Source: DASVNK01 sp964478815 (GTDB taxonomy: Bacteria > Verrucomicrobiota > Verrucomicrobiia > Limisphaerales > SXQI01). From it: a DNA stretch of 7,880 bases. Position 1 is the first letter of the stretch, and every line of letters starts with the position of its first letter. This document shows positions 6,700-7,880 of the stretch, in pieces. The notes under the pieces are model-generated. The model was given only the letters and a program-made list of their open reading frames with translations, did no database searches and was not told where the DNA came from. The translations under genes and the position numbers were made by a program. The stretch covers positions 1 through 7,880 of the forward strand of contig CAYZKY010000220.1 of assembly GCA_964478815.1 (NCBI GenBank), written 5' to 3'.

Positions 6700-6735
6700 C
6701 TCTGTGGGCTCTGTGCGCTCTGTGCCCTCTGTGTT
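6700..6735 (+). repeat. Four 9-bp tandem units CTCTGTGnn
   Basis: Units at 6700-6708, 6709-6717, 6718-6726 and 6727-6735 share CTCTGTG with variable last two bases (GG, CG, CC, TT). A pyrimidine-rich run at about 6680-6703 precedes them. Because the unit is three codons long, it yields periodic peptides in every frame (Leu-Cys-Ala type on +, Thr-Glu-type on -), which are artefacts. From memory, this kind of repeat is dispersed in intergenic regions of Verrucomicrobiota, Planctomycetota and similar phyla. Confidence 0.75.
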
Positions 6736-6751
6736 GAAATGGGCGCCCCTC

Positions 6752-6775
6752 TGACCGCCACTTCCGATCACACCC
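6752..6775 (-). repeat. Right terminal inverted repeat of the insert
   Basis: Reverse-complement partner of 6462-6485 (21 of 24). Its inner bases TGACCGCC also recur in direct orientation at 6623-6630 within the insert. One base (A6776) separates it from the right 9-bp repeat copy, whereas the left end abuts its copy directly, so one boundary has drifted or the duplication is defined differently. Confidence 0.7.
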
Positions 6776-6777
6776 AT

Positions 6778-6787
6778 TATGCACCTT
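6778..6787 (+). repeat. Right copy of 10-bp direct repeat, containing the ureAB start codon
   Basis: TATGCACCTT, identical to 6445-6454. It includes the ATG at 6779 and codons 2-3 of ureAB (His, Leu), so the gene's reading frame was kept intact on the right side of the insert. Confidence 0.6.
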
Positions 6788-7537
6788 TCGCCTCGCGAAA
6801 TCGATAAACTGCTCCTCCACAACGCGGGTTTTCTCGCGCAGAAACGGTTGGCGCGCGGCCTTTGCCTGAACCATCCGGAATCGGTGGCGCTGATCGCCAC
6901 GCAGCTTCTCGAGTTCATCCGCGATGGCCGCAGCGTGGCCGAGCTGATGGACGTGGGCCGCCGCTTTCTCGGGCGGAACCAGGTCATGCCGGGCGTGCCG
7001 GAAATGATCGCCGAAGTGCAGGTCGAAGGGACATTTCCGGACGGCTCGAAGCTGGTCACGGTGCATCATCCGATCGCGGCCGAGCACGGCGATCTGGCGC
7101 TGGCCCTTTACGGCAGCTTTCTGCCGGTGCCCGATCTCGCGAAATTCATCACCCCGCCGGAGGAGCCGGAGCCGGGGGCTTGCGCGGCGGGCGAGGGCGA
7201 GATCGAGCTGAACTCCGGCCGCGATGCCATCTCGCTGGCGGTGACGAATCTCGGCGACCGCCCGGTGCAGGTCGGGAGCCACTACCACTTCATCGAAACG
7301 AACGCGTCGCTCCGCTTCGACCGCGCCAGGGCCTACGGGCGCCGGCTGGATATTCCGGCGGGAACGGCGGTTCGGTTCGAACCGGGAGAAACGAAAACCA
7401 TTTCGCTCGTGCCGATTGCCGGAACGAAAATTATTCGCGGCGGTAATAATCTGGCCAGCGGCCCTGTCTCGAAGGAGGGGCTCGCGGCCGCGATGAAGAA
7501 CGTCCACGCCCGCCAGTTCGCCCACCAGGATTCCTGA
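6779..7537 (+). CDS. ureAB: Urease gamma-beta fusion subunit (UreA-UreB)
   Basis: Structural subunit of urease, the nickel enzyme that hydrolyses urea to ammonia and carbamate. It has 252 residues. Residues 1 to about 100 are the gamma (UreA) domain: MHLSPREIDKLLLHNAG, QKRLARGLCLNHPESVALI, and TFPDGSKLVTVHHPI at 85-99. Residues 101-138 are a linker with GSFLPVPDLAKF (112-123) and an acidic/Pro stretch. Residues 139 to about 230 are the beta (UreB) domain: GEIELNSGR (140-148), GDRPVQVGSHYHFIE (159-173), GRRLDIPAGTAVRFEPGE (187-204) and IRGGNNLASGPV (219-230). Residues 231-252 are a short tail. The start at 6779 is fixed by the conserved MHLSPRE; no good ribosome site precedes it, and the upstream insert may have removed it. 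The linker and tail resemble the single-chain plant urease. The order of domains is also that of the Helicobacter UreA fusion. ureC follows after 2 nt. Confidence 0.94.
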   Translation: MHLSPREIDKLLLHNAGFLAQKRLARGLCLNHPESVALIATQLLEFIRDGRSVAELMDVGRRFLGRNQVMPGVPEMIAEVQVEGTFPDGSKLVTVHHPIAAEHGDLALALYGSFLPVPDLAKFITPPEEPEPGACAAGEGEIELNSGRDAISLAVTNLGDRPVQVGSHYHFIETNASLRFDRARAYGRRLDIPAGTAVRFEPGETKTISLVPIAGTKIIRGGNNLASGPVSKEGLAAAMKNVHARQFAHQDS

Positions 7538-7539
7538 TT

Positions 7540-7880
7540 ATGCCGCATAAAATGCAACGTCGGCATTATGCCGAGATGTTCGGGCCGACCACGGGCGACC
7601 GCGTCCGCCTCGGCGACACCACCCTGATTCTGGAGGTCGAGCGGGACTTCACCACCTACGGCGACGAATGCAAATTCGGCGGCGGCAAGGTCATCCGCGA
7701 AGGCATGGGCCAGGCCGCGGGCGTCGCGGCGGAGGATGCGCTCGATTGCGTGATTACCAACGCGCTCATCGTCGATTGGACCGGGATCGTGAAAGCCGAC
7801 GTCGGCATCAAGGACGGCCGCATCGCCGGGCTCGGCAAGGCCGGCAATCCCGCCGTCATGGCCGGAGTGACGCCGGGGCT
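7540..7880 (+). CDS. ureC: Urease alpha subunit UreC, 5' part (3' end outside window)
   Basis: Catalytic subunit of urease, which holds the two-nickel centre. Only the first 113 complete codons are present; the family is about 570 residues. Visible landmarks are YAEMFGPTTGDRVRLGDT (10-27), TTYGDECKFGGGKVIREGMG (38-57), ITNALIVDWTGIVKADVGIK (72-91) and DGRIAGLGKAGNP (92-104), all normal N-terminal UreC sequence. The nickel-binding His residues, the carbamylated Lys and the active-site flap lie beyond the window. The ATG at 7540 is 2 nt after the ureAB stop, with a weak AGGA site at 7527-7530; an ATG at 7552 is an alternative that would trim four residues. Translation is probably coupled to ureAB. 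Confidence 0.95.
   Translation, partial: MPHKMQRRHYAEMFGPTTGDRVRLGDTTLILEVERDFTTYGDECKFGGGKVIREGMGQAAGVAAEDALDCVITNALIVDWTGIVKADVGIKDGRIAGLGKAGNPAVMAGVTPG

Larger units (their letters stand above)
6462..6775. mobile_element. MITE-like insert between ureD and ureAB
   Basis: The only long non-coding stretch in the cluster. It is bounded by inverted repeats 6462-6485 and 6752-6775 (24 bp, 21 matching) and by a 9- or 10-bp direct repeat outside them, the structure of a short non-autonomous DNA transposon. If the 10-bp duplication is the right one, the element would span 6455-6777 instead. It encodes no plausible protein, so movement would need a transposase supplied elsewhere. Inside are palindromes at 6511-6520 and 6524-6538, a strong hairpin at 6551-6568, a 14-bp direct repeat at 6573-6602 and a 9-bp tandem repeat at 6700-6735. 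I see no convincing promoter or terminator in it. It separates ureAB from its coupled neighbour and leaves it without a clear ribosome site. Confidence 0.6.

Noticed and set aside
6734..6780. Possible promoter for ureAB: TTGAAA at 6734-6739
   Set aside because: No -10-like hexamer at 16-18 nt; the nearest AT-rich hexamer (CATTAT at 6775) is 35 nt away and overlaps the start codon.
6436..6807. 123-codon + frame across the insert with Cys-rich LCGLCALCALC segment, looking like a metal-binding peptide
   Set aside because: The Cys periodicity comes only from the 9-bp CTCTGTG tandem repeat read three codons at a time; no ribosome site, and it runs over the ureD end and ureAB start.
6193..7059. 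288-codon - frame through the insert with NTEGTERTEPTE-type repeats
   Set aside because: Artefact of the same 9-bp repeat on the other strand, continuing antisense into ureD and ureAB.

Overview
The window is a urea uptake and hydrolysis cluster, all on the + strand. The order is urtA (3' part), urtB, urtC, urtD, urtE, a small membrane-protein gene, ureD, a fused ureA-ureB gene, and the 5' start of ureC. The DNA is GC-rich. The proteins fit a Gram-negative bacterium: UrtA is a periplasmic-type binding protein, and UrtB and the small protein carry signal peptides. The intergenic repeats at about 6520-6735 (9-bp CTCTGTG units, a GCGCCAG/CTGGCGC hairpin, purine-rich GGATCGGAGGA repeats) resemble, from memory, dispersed repeats in Verrucomicrobiota and some neighbouring phyla. 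Verrucomicrobiota is therefore my best guess, as an inference only.

Layout: 1-947 is the last ~314 residues of UrtA. The gap 948-1030 holds a perfect 8-bp inverted repeat and a strong terminator-like hairpin followed by TTTT, which would keep the permease and ATPase genes below the binding protein in expression. From urtB (1031) to ureD (6442) the genes are packed with overlaps (TAATG, TTGA, ATGA, TGATG) or a 13-nt gap, so they look like one translationally coupled unit. urtA-E make an ABC transporter: binding protein, two permeases, two ATPases. ureD, ureAB and ureC make the urease accessory protein and enzyme. The 88-residue protein between urtE and ureD has a signal peptide, a mature N-terminus beginning HPGHG and two predicted membrane segments; it recalls a cut-down HupE/UreJ protein, so nickel handling is possible but unproven.

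The main anomaly is 6443-6778, the only long gap. It has the architecture of a small non-autonomous mobile element (MITE-like): 24-bp terminal inverted repeats (21/24 match) at 6462-6485 and 6752-6775, flanked by a 10-bp direct repeat at 6445-6454 and 6778-6787 that contains the ureAB start codon. The left copy still reads Met-His-Leu, the first three UreA residues, 3 nt after the ureD stop. Removing the insert would put ureAB 3 nt after ureD, like every other junction in the cluster. It therefore appears to have landed on the ureA start codon, which was preserved by duplication.

The fused UreAB is notable too: its linker and C-terminal tail resemble the single-chain plant urease (jack bean) more than the usual separate bacterial subunits, although ureC remains a separate gene 2 nt downstream.
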